From positions 1-5,855 of the forward strand of contig JAFZEB010000076.1 in assembly GCA_017560855.1 (NCBI GenBank): 5,855 nucleotides of DNA, given 5' to 3'. Each line of letters begins with the position of its first letter. Position 1 is the first letter of the stretch. The DNA is from Ruminiclostridium sp. GTDB taxonomy: Bacteria > Bacillota > Clostridia > Oscillospirales > Oscillospiraceae. The position numbers and the translations under genes are program-made. This document shows, piece after piece, positions 1 through 5,440 of the stretch. The notes beneath the pieces are model-generated. The model was given only the letters and a program-made list of their open reading frames with translations, was not told where the DNA came from and ran no database searches.

Positions 1-1
1 C

Positions 2-1021
2 AAGGCCCAGGGCGTCATCCTGGACAGCGGCAACGCCAACGCCTGCGCCCCCAAGGGCATGGAAAATGCTATCCGCATGGCCAAGGCCGCCGCTGCCGCC
101 ACCGGTCTGCAGCCCCAGGACTTTGGCGTCTGTTCCACCGGCATCATCGGCGTGGAGCTGAACATCGAGGCCATCGAAGCCGGTGTGCCCGCTCTGGTTT
201 CCCTTCTGTCTGACAGCGAAAAGGCCTCCAACAACGCCGCCCACGCCATCATGACCACCGACCTGCGTACCAAGGAGATCGCCGTGGAGATCGAGATCGG
301 CGGCAAGACCGTCAAGATCGGTGCCATCGCCAAGGGCTCCGGTATGATCCACCCCAACATGGGCACCATGCTGGCTGTGGTCACCACCGACTGCGCCATT
401 GACCCCGCCGTTCTGGACCCCATGCTGAAGGAAGTGGTGGACAAGACCTTCAACCGCATCACCGTGGACGGCGACACCTCCACCAACGACACCTGCATCG
501 TTCTGGCCAACGGTCTGGCAGGGAACGCTCCCATCACCGGCCCCGGCGCAGACTACGACACCTTCTACGCCGCCCTCCGCTATGTGATGGAGTATGAGGC
601 CAAGATGATCGCTGCCGACGGCGAAGGTGCCAGCCATCTGATCACCTGCACCGTCCAGGGTGCCGAGACCGAGGAGAAGGCCGAGTTCATGGCCAAGGCC
701 GTGGTCCGCTCTCCCCTGGTCAAGTGCGCCGTCTACGGCGCCGACGCCAACTGGGGCCGTGTCCTCTGCGCCATTGGCTACTCCGGCGCTCAGTTCGACC
801 CCAAGGCCGTGGAAGTGAAGTTCCAGTCCAAGGCCGGTGAGCTGCTGGTCTGCTCCGGCGGTCAGGGCGTGGTCTTCGACGAAGACCTGGCCACCAAGGT
901 CCTGTCCGAGGAAGAGGTCATCATCCTGGTGACCATGACCGAGGGCGAGGCCTCCTGCTCCTGCTGGGGCTGCGACCTGACCTACGACTACGTGAAGATC
1001 AACGGCGACTACAGAAGCTGA
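2..1021 (+). CDS. argJ: Bifunctional/monofunctional glutamate N-acetyltransferase ArgJ, 5' end missing
   Basis: ArgJ moves the acetyl group from N-acetylornithine to glutamate (the acetyl cycle of arginine synthesis); some family members also use acetyl-CoA. It is a cytoplasmic enzyme of the Ntn-hydrolase-like fold that cuts itself into alpha and beta chains. The frame is open from base 2, and the first visible residues (DSGNANAC) are a conserved internal ArgJ motif, so the true start lies upstream; the ATG at 59 is internal. Visible motifs are STGIIG (about 134-151, oxyanion region), KGSGMIHPNMGTML (about 332-373) with the expected self-cleavage nucleophile Thr at 365-367, DGDTSTNDT, ANWGRV, and the family-typical end CDLTYDYVKINGDYRS. 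The residue before the nucleophile is Gly where Ala is commoner. The beta chain would be 218 residues. Whether the enzyme is bifunctional cannot be told from sequence. argB follows after 28 bases, so the two are probably co-transcribed. Confidence 0.96.
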   Translation, partial: KAQGVILDSGNANACAPKGMENAIRMAKAAAAATGLQPQDFGVCSTGIIGVELNIEAIEAGVPALVSLLSDSEKASNNAAHAIMTTDLRTKEIAVEIEIGGKTVKIGAIAKGSGMIHPNMGTMLAVVTTDCAIDPAVLDPMLKEVVDKTFNRITVDGDTSTNDTCIVLANGLAGNAPITGPGADYDTFYAALRYVMEYEAKMIAADGEGASHLITCTVQGAETEEKAEFMAKAVVRSPLVKCAVYGADANWGRVLCAIGYSGAQFDPKAVEVKFQSKAGELLVCSGGQGVVFDEDLATKVLSEEEVIILVTMTEGEASCSCWGCDLTYDYVKINGDYRS

Positions 1022-1049
1022 GACGCCCGTCGGAAGGGATGTAAAACCT

Positions 1050-1910
1050 ATGGACATGAACAACTACATGGAGCGGTCCACCGTTCTGGTGGAGGCCCTC
1101 CCCTATATTCAGAAGTACTACGGCAAGACCGTGGTCATCAAGTACGGCGGCAACGCCATGATCTCGGAAGAGCTCCGCACCGCTGTCATCAGCGACATCA
1201 TCCTCCTCCATCTGGTTGGTGTCCATGTGGTGGTGGTCCACGGCGGCGGCCCGGAAATTGGCCAGATGCTGGAAAAGATCGGCAAGAAAAGCCACTTCGT
1301 GGACGGCCTGCGCTACACTGACGAGGAAACCATGGACATCGTCCAACAGATCCTCTGCGGCAAGGTGAACAAGAGCCTGGTTTCCATCATCAACAACCTG
1401 GGCGGCAAGGCCATCGGCCTGTGCGGTCTGGACGGTGCTCTCTTCCAGGCCAAGCAGCTGGATGAGAAGTACGGTCTGGTGGGCAAGATCGTCAAGGTCC
1501 TGCCCGACGTGGTCAACGACACCCTGAAAAACGGCTACATCCCTGTCATCTCTACCGTGGCTCTGGGCATCGACAACGACACCGCCTACAACATCAACGC
1601 CGACACTGCCGCCGGTGAGCTGGCAGCGGCACTGAAGGCAGAAAAGCTCATCCTGCTCACCGATGTGCGTGGTGTTCTCCAGGATCCCAAGGACCCCTCC
1701 ACCCTCATCCCCCTGATCCATCTCCACGAGATCCCCGGCCTCATGGCCAGCGGTGTCATCGGCGGCGGCATGATCCCCAAGATCCAGTGCTGCGTGGATG
1801 CGCTGGAAAAGGGCGTCCACCGCACCCACATCCTGGACGGCCGTATCCCCCACTCCATCCTCACGGAGATGCTCTCTCACGAGGGCATCGGCACCATGAT
1901 CCGGGAGTAA
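1050..1910 (+). CDS. argB: N-acetylglutamate kinase ArgB, probably arginine-feedback-sensitive type
   Basis: This cytoplasmic amino acid kinase phosphorylates N-acetylglutamate with ATP, the second step of arginine synthesis. The 286 residues cover the whole family. Lys31 in KYGGNAM and the Gly-rich VVHGGGPEIG (62-71) are the phosphate-binding elements; GLRYT (86-90) holds the substrate-binding Arg88; NINAD (181-185) holds the catalytic Asp185; GGMIPK (239-244) holds Lys244. The first about 23 residues extend beyond the E. coli enzyme, as the N-terminal helix does in hexameric, arginine-inhibited kinases. His260, Glu273 and Gly279 have the spacing of residues I recall as arginine-site positions in the Pseudomonas enzyme, and the EGIGTMI tail is of that type. 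Feedback inhibition is therefore an inference. The ATG at 1050 is preceded by GGAAGGG (1032-1038); an ATG two codons later is spaced less well. It lies 28 bases after argJ. Confidence 0.97.
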   Translation: MDMNNYMERSTVLVEALPYIQKYYGKTVVIKYGGNAMISEELRTAVISDIILLHLVGVHVVVVHGGGPEIGQMLEKIGKKSHFVDGLRYTDEETMDIVQQILCGKVNKSLVSIINNLGGKAIGLCGLDGALFQAKQLDEKYGLVGKIVKVLPDVVNDTLKNGYIPVISTVALGIDNDTAYNINADTAAGELAAALKAEKLILLTDVRGVLQDPKDPSTLIPLIHLHEIPGLMASGVIGGGMIPKIQCCVDALEKGVHRTHILDGRIPHSILTEMLSHEGIGTMIRE

Positions 1911-1917
1911 AAAAGGC

Positions 1918-1950
1918 CAATTCAGACCCGCAGCGCCGGGCTCTGAATTG
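1918..1950 (+). promoter_or_regulatory. RNA hairpin just after argB
   Basis: CAATTCAGA (1918-1926) pairs perfectly with TCTGAATTG (1942-1950). Inside, CCCG (1927-1930) pairs with CGGG (1937-1940) around the loop CAGCGC, with a single bulged C at 1941. It begins 8 bases after the argB stop. The bases after it (TGGTTTACG) are not a real T-run, so it is a poor intrinsic terminator. It may protect or process the argB-argF transcript, form part of an attenuator, or belong to a small intergenic repeat. The structure is seen directly; the role is not known. Confidence 0.55.
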
Positions 1951-1968
1951 TGGTTTACGCTTCGCTCT

Positions 1969-1991
1969 GTGCACGGACTTCGTCCGTACAC
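1969..1991 (+). promoter_or_regulatory. Second hairpin in the argB-argF spacer
   Basis: GTGCACGGAC (1969-1978) pairs with GTCCGTACAC (1982-1991) with one C-A mismatch and the tight loop TTC. A weaker stem, CCTC (1994-1997) with GAGG (2003-2006), follows it. No T-run comes after it, so it does not look like a terminator. The argF ribosome binding site (AAGGAG, 2023-2028) lies downstream and outside the stems. With the hairpin at 1918-1950 it makes most of the 127-base spacer structured. I see no clear promoter or arginine-repressor operator in this spacer. Confidence 0.5.
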
Positions 1992-2037
1992 TCCCTCCGC
2001 GAGAGGTCCTTGATTTGCATATAAGGAGAGTGTATCT

Positions 2038-2952
2038 ATGAAAAAAGATTTACTGAAACTGCTGGACCTGTCCCCCGAAGAGATCCTGGAGATCCTGGAC
2101 GTAGCCGACCAGCTGAAAGATATGAAAAAGAAGGGCATCCCCCATCCTTTCCTGGCGGGCAAGACCCTGGCCATGATTTTTGAAAAGAACTCCACCCGTA
2201 CCCGTGTCTCCTTTGAGGCCGGTATTTACCAGCTGGGCGGCAACGCCATCTTCCTGTCCGGCAAGGACAGCCAGATCGGCCGCAACGAGCCTGTGGAGGA
2301 CACCGCCCGGGTCCTGTCCCGCTTCTGCGACGGTATCATGATCCGTACCTATGCCCAGGAGGAGGTGGACACCCTGGCCAAGTACGCCACCATCCCTGTC
2401 ATCAACGGCCTCACCGACTTCTGCCACCCCTGCCAGGTCCTGGCCGACCTGCAGACCATCCGGGAGCACAAAGGTAAGCTGGAAGGTCTGAAGCTTTGCT
2501 ACATCGGCGACGGCAACAACATGGCCAACTCCCTCATTGCAGGCGGCCTGAAAACCGGCATGAAGGTGGCCATTGCCTGCCCCGACACCTACCAGCCCGA
2601 CCCGATTATGCTGGAGTTTGCCGCCCAGTACCCCGGCATGTTCCAGTGCACCTCCAACATCCTGGAGGCCGCCAAGGATGCCGATGTTCTGTACACCGAC
2701 GTGTGGGCCTCCATGGGTCAGGAGGAGGAGTTCAACCAGCGCAAGGAGATCTTTAAGGACTATCAGATCAACGATACCGTCATGGGTGTGGCCGCTGAGA
2801 AGGCCATGGTCCTCCACTGCCTGCCCGCCCACCGGGGCGAGGAGATCACCGCCGAGGTCTTTGACGCTCACGCCGACGAGATCTTCGACGAGGCAGAAAA
2901 CCGCCTCCACGCCCAGAAGGCAGTCATGTATCTGCTGATGAGAAACCAGTAA
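2038..2952 (+). CDS. argF: Ornithine carbamoyltransferase
   Basis: ArgF joins carbamoyl phosphate to ornithine to give citrulline, the sixth step of arginine synthesis, in the cytoplasm as a trimer. All family marks are present in 304 residues, a normal length: STRTR (52-56) for carbamoyl phosphate, HPCQ (130-133), DVWASMG (221-227) whose Asp and SMG loop bind ornithine, and HCLPAHRG (260-267) with the catalytic Cys261. The SMG loop and HCLP motif set it apart from aspartate carbamoyltransferase; there is no long C-terminal helix of the kind seen in putrescine carbamoyltransferase. The ATG at 2038 has a strong AAGGAG (2023-2028) 9 bases upstream. It follows argB after 127 bases of structured spacer, so it is either read through from argJ-argB or has a promoter I could not recognise. 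A strong terminator sits 4 bases after the stop. Confidence 0.97.
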   Translation: MKKDLLKLLDLSPEEILEILDVADQLKDMKKKGIPHPFLAGKTLAMIFEKNSTRTRVSFEAGIYQLGGNAIFLSGKDSQIGRNEPVEDTARVLSRFCDGIMIRTYAQEEVDTLAKYATIPVINGLTDFCHPCQVLADLQTIREHKGKLEGLKLCYIGDGNNMANSLIAGGLKTGMKVAIACPDTYQPDPIMLEFAAQYPGMFQCTSNILEAAKDADVLYTDVWASMGQEEEFNQRKEIFKDYQINDTVMGVAAEKAMVLHCLPAHRGEEITAEVFDAHADEIFDEAENRLHAQKAVMYLLMRNQ

Positions 2953-2956
2953 GTCC

Positions 2957-2986
2957 AAAAAGGAGAGGCAATAGCCTCTCCTTTTT
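2957..2986 (+). terminator. Intrinsic terminator of the arginine gene run
   Basis: AAAAAGGAGAGGC (2957-2969) and GCCTCTCCTTTTT (2974-2986) form a perfect 13-pair stem with loop AATA. The GC-rich core is 8 pairs and is followed by five T. It begins 4 bases after the argF stop codon. The A-run on the left arm would also serve as a T-run for leftward transcripts, so it may act on both strands. Confidence 0.93.
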
Positions 2987-3001
2987 CCTTCGTTTGCCTC
3001 A

Positions 3002-3030
3002 TTGCCTTTCTCTTCCGTCCGTGGTAAGAT
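3002..3030 (+). promoter_or_regulatory. Candidate sigma-A promoter for the small zinc-ribbon gene
   Basis: A -35-like TTGCCT (3002-3007) and a -10-like TAAGAT (3025-3030) are 17 bases apart, and TG at 3022-3023 gives an extended -10. Each hexamer matches 4 of 6 consensus bases. It lies between the argF terminator and the strong ribosome binding site at 3051, where a promoter is needed because the upstream unit is terminated. Evidence is by pattern only. Confidence 0.45.
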
Positions 3031-3061
3031 AACAAGTACTATATCCCCCCAGGAGGTCCCT

Positions 3062-3328
3062 ATGAGCTTTTCCATCGCCCGCTCGGCCACCCATGTTATG
3101 CTGGTCATGGGCATCGTTTCCATCATCTCCCTGTTCTTTGCAGACATGTCTGCCAGCCCCTCTGCCTTCTATCTGCTGGCCGCTTTCGGCGTTCTCTGCC
3201 TGGCCCTCAGCTTTTTCTTCCGGCGCTTCTGCAAGTGCCCCCACTGCGGCAAGAGCATCATCCTCTACCGCCGTCTCCCCCCTGCCTGCCCCTTCTGCGA
3301 GAAGGAACTCGCCGGCATGAAGCCCTGA
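3062..3328 (+). CDS. Small membrane protein with C-terminal zinc ribbon, function unknown
   Basis: I do not recognise a named family. The 88-residue product has two hydrophobic segments, about residues 11-27 and 35-53, each long enough to cross the membrane. A basic turn (RR at 54-55) is followed by a CxxC pair (Cys59, Cys62, in CPHCG) and a second pair (Cys76, Cys79, in CPFCE). This is a classic four-cysteine zinc ribbon. By the positive-inside rule the ribbon should face the cytoplasm, with both ends inside. It could bind a protein or nucleic acid partner at the membrane, or only be a structural knob. The start at ATG 3062 is set by AGGAGG at 3051-3056, 5 bases upstream; an in-frame ATG at 3002 has no ribosome site and overlaps the likely promoter. 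The gene is a single-gene unit between two terminators and converges with the alkyltransferase gene. Confidence 0.8.
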   Translation: MSFSIARSATHVMLVMGIVSIISLFFADMSASPSAFYLLAAFGVLCLALSFFFRRFCKCPHCGKSIILYRRLPPACPFCEKELAGMKP

Positions 3329-3336
3329 TATTACGC

Positions 3337-3368
3337 AAAAAAGGAAGCCTTTACGGGCTTCCTTTTTT
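3337..3368. terminator. Bidirectional terminator between convergent genes
   Basis: AAAAAAGGAAGCC (3337-3349) pairs perfectly with GGCTTCCTTTTTT (3356-3368) around the loop TTTACG. There is a T-run of six on the plus strand and, from the A-run, six on the minus strand, so it should stop the zinc-ribbon gene rightward and the alkyltransferase gene leftward. The TAA stop of the leftward gene (3353-3351) lies inside the loop, so the last codons of that gene are part of the stem. Confidence 0.92.
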
Positions 3369-3827
3369 CTTTGTCTCACGATATGGAACACATTCCAGGT
3401 CCAGAAGAAACCGCTTCCGGTCCAGCCCGGCGGAGTAGCCCCCCAGACTGCCGGCGGCGGCGATAACCCGGTGGCAGGGAATGAGGATGGGGAGAGGATT
3501 CTTCCCATTGGCCTGGCCCACCGCCTGGAACCCCTTGGGGCGATCCACCCGCTGGGCCAGTTCTTTGTAGGAGATGGCCTTGCCGTAGGGGATATCCAGA
3601 AGTGCTCGCCAGACCCGCCGCTGAAAGTCGGTGCCCCCTGGGTCCAGAGGCAAGTCGAAGTTTTGCCGAACCCCGGCAAAGTACTCCTCTAACTGCCGTC
3701 GGGCCTCCTCAAAGAGGGGCAGATGGTCGTAGCCCCCAAAGTCTCCATAGACCAGAGCGGTGAGGGATCCCTCCTCTGCAAAGAGGGTCAGGGGACCCAT
3801 GGGGGATCGGATGACGGTTTGTTCCAC
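3351..3827 (-). CDS. ogt: Methylated-DNA-[protein]-cysteine S-methyltransferase (O6-alkylguanine-DNA alkyltransferase)
   Basis: This suicide repair protein takes alkyl groups from O6-alkylguanine (and O4-alkylthymine) onto its own cysteine. The 158-residue protein has the usual N-terminal domain (about 1-62) and the DNA-binding/active-site domain (about 67-150). The acceptor is Cys118 in ILIPCHRV; the hinge Asn110 is in GKNP; Tyr87 in ISYKEL matches the residue that helps flip the base. The arginine finger expected just before AVG is replaced by Gln101. There is no AraC-like Ada domain, so this is a stand-alone repair enzyme. The start is GTG at 3827-3825, set by a GGAGG-type site (3838-3833) 5 bases upstream. 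It begins 13 bases after the MerR-RDD stop, so the two genes form an operon. The stop codon lies in the terminator loop. The symbol is by family; the gene could also be called ogt-like or adaB. Confidence 0.94.
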   Translation of the reverse strand: MEQTVIRSPMGPLTLFAEEGSLTALVYGDFGGYDHLPLFEEARRQLEEYFAGVRQNFDLPLDPGGTDFQRRVWRALLDIPYGKAISYKELAQRVDRPKGFQAVGQANGKNPLPILIPCHRVIAAAGSLGGYSAGLDRKRFLLDLECVPYRETKKKGSP

Positions 3828-3840
3828 GGGACTCCTCCTC

Positions 3841-5238
3841 TCATTCTACTTTATCCATCGAGAACTCGATCTTGGCGTAGTCCCCTTCCGGGGGCCAATC
3901 GGTCACGCAGGTGATACGCACCCCAAAGAGGGTGGTATTCATCCGGGGCATGAAATCAGAAAGAGCTTCCAGCACCGGCTCCAGTGGGCTGGAGAACAGG
4001 CCCGGCCTGTAATCCTCCTGGGCACTCACAAAAGCCATCAAAGCCAAGATGATATGGTCGTTATATGGAGCGAGGATGATGCCGCCCTGCTCCCCTTCGA
4101 TGGTGTAGGTCAGACCGGTGAGCACACCATCCTCCTCCCGGAAGGTGAACGTCGGCAGACTGGTGACCGTGTCCGGCCAAAGGACAATGACGTTGTCTTC
4201 TCGGGGGACTTCCACCCAGTTCCCTTGGGCATCCAGGGTATAGTCCAGGTTGACATCCGCGTAGTCGGCCACCTCGTTGAAGTTCTCGCAGAACTCCGCC
4301 ACGGTGATGTCGCCGGTGTTGTGGGGCGGGGCCATGAGGTTGTTCAGCCCCACTGTGCCAAAGGTCACACCCAAAACAAGGACCACCAGCAGCACCGGCC
4401 GCCAGACTTTGGTGTCCTTCAGGGCCAGCAGGCTGTCGGTTTCCCAGTCCAGGACCTTACCTTCTTCACAAGCCGTGTAGCTCTTATAGTTCCGCACCCA
4501 CTCGTAGATGGGGATGGTCAAGCCCATGCCCCTCCACAAAACCCCGGCGGTACGGGACCGGGCATCGGACAGAGTCATCCTCTCTCCATCCAAATCAGTG
4601 ACCCACAGACCCAGGATGGCTTTACCGGGAGTGCTCCCCCACTTGGAAAGGAAGATCGGCTCCAGCAGATACATGAGCAGGAGGCTTACCACCATGTAAA
4701 GCAGGTCCAAACCACTGCCGACATTGCTGATGTTGACCCCCTGCAGGATCAAAATTGGGTCTAAGAGGCTTGCGTACAGGAAAAGGTCAAAGCTTCTGGC
4801 AAAATACCGCCGCCAGGGGGCTTTCACCCGGGGCAGCTGGTCCGAGGCAAACTCGGCGGGAGGACCTTGGGCCGCTCGCTCCAGCTCCTCCAGATACCGG
4901 GGCGCATCCAGGGTCTCGTACCGGACCCCGTCCCCCTGCATGGACTGGCAAATCGTCTTGGACCGTTCCAGGTCAGCCTGGTCCTGTTCCAGCTTTACCA
5001 GATGACGGTCCAGAGCCTGGGACAGGGAGTGGTCCCCGGCGTGGATGGCCTTGATCTCCTCCAGAGACATGTGCAGGGACCGCAGGAGCTTTACTCGCTG
5101 GAGAACCGCCATATCCTCTTCCGAGTAGTCCCGGTAGCCATTGGGGCGGCGTTCCGGGGTGATGAGGCCCTCGGCCTCGTAAAAACGAATGTTGGCCCGG
5201 GTGAGCCCGGTGCGTGCTTCCATCTCTTTGATGGTCAT
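3841..5238 (-). CDS. Membrane-anchored MerR-RDD fusion regulator with C-terminal exodomain
   Basis: The 465-residue protein has three parts. Residues 1-68 are a MerR-type winged helix (TIKEMEARTGL, then IRFYEAEGLITP and GYRDYSEEDM). Residues about 75-105 are a charged helix likely to form the MerR dimer coiled coil. Residues about 142-265 match an RDD membrane domain: Arg148 and Asp151 in ARSFDLFL, membrane segments about 150-168 and 177-197, then STPGKAILGLWVTDLDG (202-218). A further membrane segment (280-299) has Lys/Arg before it and no positive charge after it, so residues about 304-465 should lie outside the cell. That domain is unfamiliar to me and has two cysteines (317, 444). The start at ATG 5238 is favoured by AAGGAGGA (5254-5247) 8 bases upstream; ATG 5244 is too close to it and TTG 5283 has no site. 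It is probably a one-component signal-to-promoter regulator, with ogt directly downstream. The ligand is unknown. Confidence 0.88.
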   Translation of the reverse strand: MTIKEMEARTGLTRANIRFYEAEGLITPERRPNGYRDYSEEDMAVLQRVKLLRSLHMSLEEIKAIHAGDHSLSQALDRHLVKLEQDQADLERSKTICQSMQGDGVRYETLDAPRYLEELERAAQGPPAEFASDQLPRVKAPWRRYFARSFDLFLYASLLDPILILQGVNISNVGSGLDLLYMVVSLLLMYLLEPIFLSKWGSTPGKAILGLWVTDLDGERMTLSDARSRTAGVLWRGMGLTIPIYEWVRNYKSYTACEEGKVLDWETDSLLALKDTKVWRPVLLVVLVLGVTFGTVGLNNLMAPPHNTGDITVAEFCENFNEVADYADVNLDYTLDAQGNWVEVPREDNVIVLWPDTVTSLPTFTFREEDGVLTGLTYTIEGEQGGIILAPYNDHIILALMAFVSAQEDYRPGLFSSPLEPVLEALSDFMPRMNTTLFGVRITCVTDWPPEGDYAKIEFSMDKVE

Positions 5239-5268
5239 AGACATCGTCCTCCTTCCATTGGTATGGTC

Positions 5269-5299
5269 AGGATAAGGTGTCAAGTGGCTTTACAGTCAA
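5269..5299 (-). promoter_or_regulatory. Candidate MerR-type promoter with 19-base spacer
   Basis: Reading leftward, TTGACT (5299-5294) and TATCCT (5274-5269) are separated by 19 bases, the long spacing typical of promoters that MerR proteins bind and untwist. The spacer contains an imperfect dyad, GTAAAG-CCA-CTTGAC. The promoter would start transcription about 25 bases before the regulator's ATG, which suggests self-regulation of the regulator-ogt operon. A second -35-like TTGACA (5283-5278) overlaps it but has no good -10. This is pattern evidence only. Confidence 0.4.
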
Positions 5300-5341
5300 G
5301 CGCAGATATGATAATGGGGGGATTACAACATCCTCCCATTT

Positions 5342-5419
5342 GTAGGGGCGATTCACGAATCGCCCGGGCAACGTGGGGCAAGCCCTATGGGTGGCGGGCG
5401 CATCGTGATGCGCCCCTAC
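5342..5419. repeat. Nested palindromic intergenic repeat (REP/MITE-like)
   Basis: The ends GTAGGGGCG (5342-5350) and CGCCCCTAC (5411-5419) are perfect inverted repeats. Each end also folds on itself: GGGCGATT (5346-5353) with AATCGCCC (5358-5365), and GGGCGCAT (5396-5403) with ATGCGCCC (5408-5415), each with a four-base loop. A shorter GGGC-AA-GCCC sits in the middle. No coding frame is present. It lies 21 bases after the ATPase stop and upstream of the MerR-RDD gene. I recall similar GTAGGGGCG-type elements, scattered in many copies, from gut Clostridia genomes; only one copy is in this window. It may also act as a weak transcript end for the ATPase gene, though no T-run follows it. Confidence 0.7.
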
Positions 5420-5440
5420 GATTTGCGGCGGTTTTCACTT

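Noticed and set aside
1918..1950. Arginine repressor (ARG box) operator in the hairpin
   Set aside because: The ATTCA and TGAAT half-sites are in the opposite order and far apart compared with an ARG box; the pattern fits an RNA stem better.
2020..2025. TATAAG as a -10 box for an argF promoter
   Set aside because: It overlaps the argF ribosome binding site and no -35-like hexamer stands about 17 bases upstream.
999..2195. Long minus-strand open frame across argB and its spacer
   Set aside because: It is antisense to argB, rich in His/Asp/Val as expected from reading the complement of biased codons, with no recognisable domain.
2050..3147. Long minus-strand open frame opposite argF
   Set aside because: It mirrors argF codon bias and crosses a strong terminator; no motif supports it.
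3760..4764. Long plus-strand open frame opposite the MerR-RDD gene
   Set aside because: It is antisense to a gene with clear domains, shows no family motif and no ribosome site, and is explained by GC-rich codon bias.
5236..5283. Longer start for the MerR-RDD protein at TTG 5283
   Set aside because: It has no ribosome site, and the added residues would cover the candidate promoter and the strong site at 5254-5247; MerR homology begins at the ATG at 5238.
5255..5283. TTGACA (5283-5278) as the main -35 box
   Set aside because: The hexamer is perfect, but at 16 to 18 bases downstream only CAATGG-like sequence is present, and transcription would start inside the ribosome site.
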